From JADJWR01 sp964610575 (GTDB lineage: Bacteria; Pseudomonadota; Gammaproteobacteria; Burkholderiales; Burkholderiaceae_F), in assembly GCA_964610575.1 (NCBI GenBank), contig CAZSYX010000117.1:1-6173 (forward strand): DNA of 6,173 bases, given 5' to 3'. A program made the position numbers and the translations under genes. The notes under the pieces are model-generated. The model made no database searches. It had not been told where the DNA came from and saw only the letters and a program-made list of their open reading frames with translations. Numbering within the stretch: the first letter of the stretch is position 1; each line of letters opens with the position of its first letter. Of the stretch, positions 6,166 through 6,173 are shown piece by piece.

Positions 6166-6173
6166 GCCGGCAA

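Noticed and set aside
1..6173. Mobile element, CRISPR array, tRNA or rRNA, or defence system
   Set aside because: I saw no transposase, integrase or nuclease motifs, no regularly spaced direct repeats, no tRNA-like cloverleaf or rRNA sequence, and no shift in base composition across the window.

Overview
The window reads as ordinary chromosomal DNA from a GC-rich (by eye about two-thirds G+C) Gram-negative proteobacterium, most likely a betaproteobacterium such as a Rhodocyclales or Burkholderiales member. This is inference, from three signs: a ubiG gene coupled to a HAD phosphatase gene, an AsmA-like DUF748 envelope protein, and uniform GC-ending codons. No RNA gene, insertion sequence, prophage, CRISPR array or other mobile element is visible.

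Layout from left to right. Positions 1-3505 (minus) hold most of a very large DUF748/AsmA-like protein. It has one N-terminal membrane anchor, and 1168 residues are visible before it runs off the left edge close to its natural C-terminus. After a 53-base gap, 3559-4221 (minus) is a HAD phosphatase of the Gph/MupP type. It overlaps by four bases (ATGA) the end of ubiG at 4218-4940 (minus), the O-methyltransferase of ubiquinone synthesis. The three minus-strand genes form a probable operon transcribed right to left in the order ubiG, gph/mupP, DUF748. A 112-base divergent intergenic region (4941-5052) carries two short perfect inverted repeats. It separates ubiG from a plus-strand gene at 5053-6117, which encodes an unrecognised secreted protein of 354 residues with a clear signal peptide and only two cysteines. 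A strong GC hairpin follows that gene before the right edge.

How the genes fit together: ubiG supplies membrane quinone. The phosphatase either detoxifies 2-phosphoglycolate or, as its sequence style and ubiG linkage also allow, removes phosphate from MurNAc-6-phosphate during cell-wall recycling. The DUF748 protein probably works in the periplasm between inner and outer membrane. The secreted protein is also envelope-facing, but its role is unknown. I found no clearly new multi-gene system. The points most worth a second look are the phosphatase identity, the four-fold module and split OmpA-like tail of the DUF748 protein, the unknown secreted protein, and the palindromes in the divergent promoter region.
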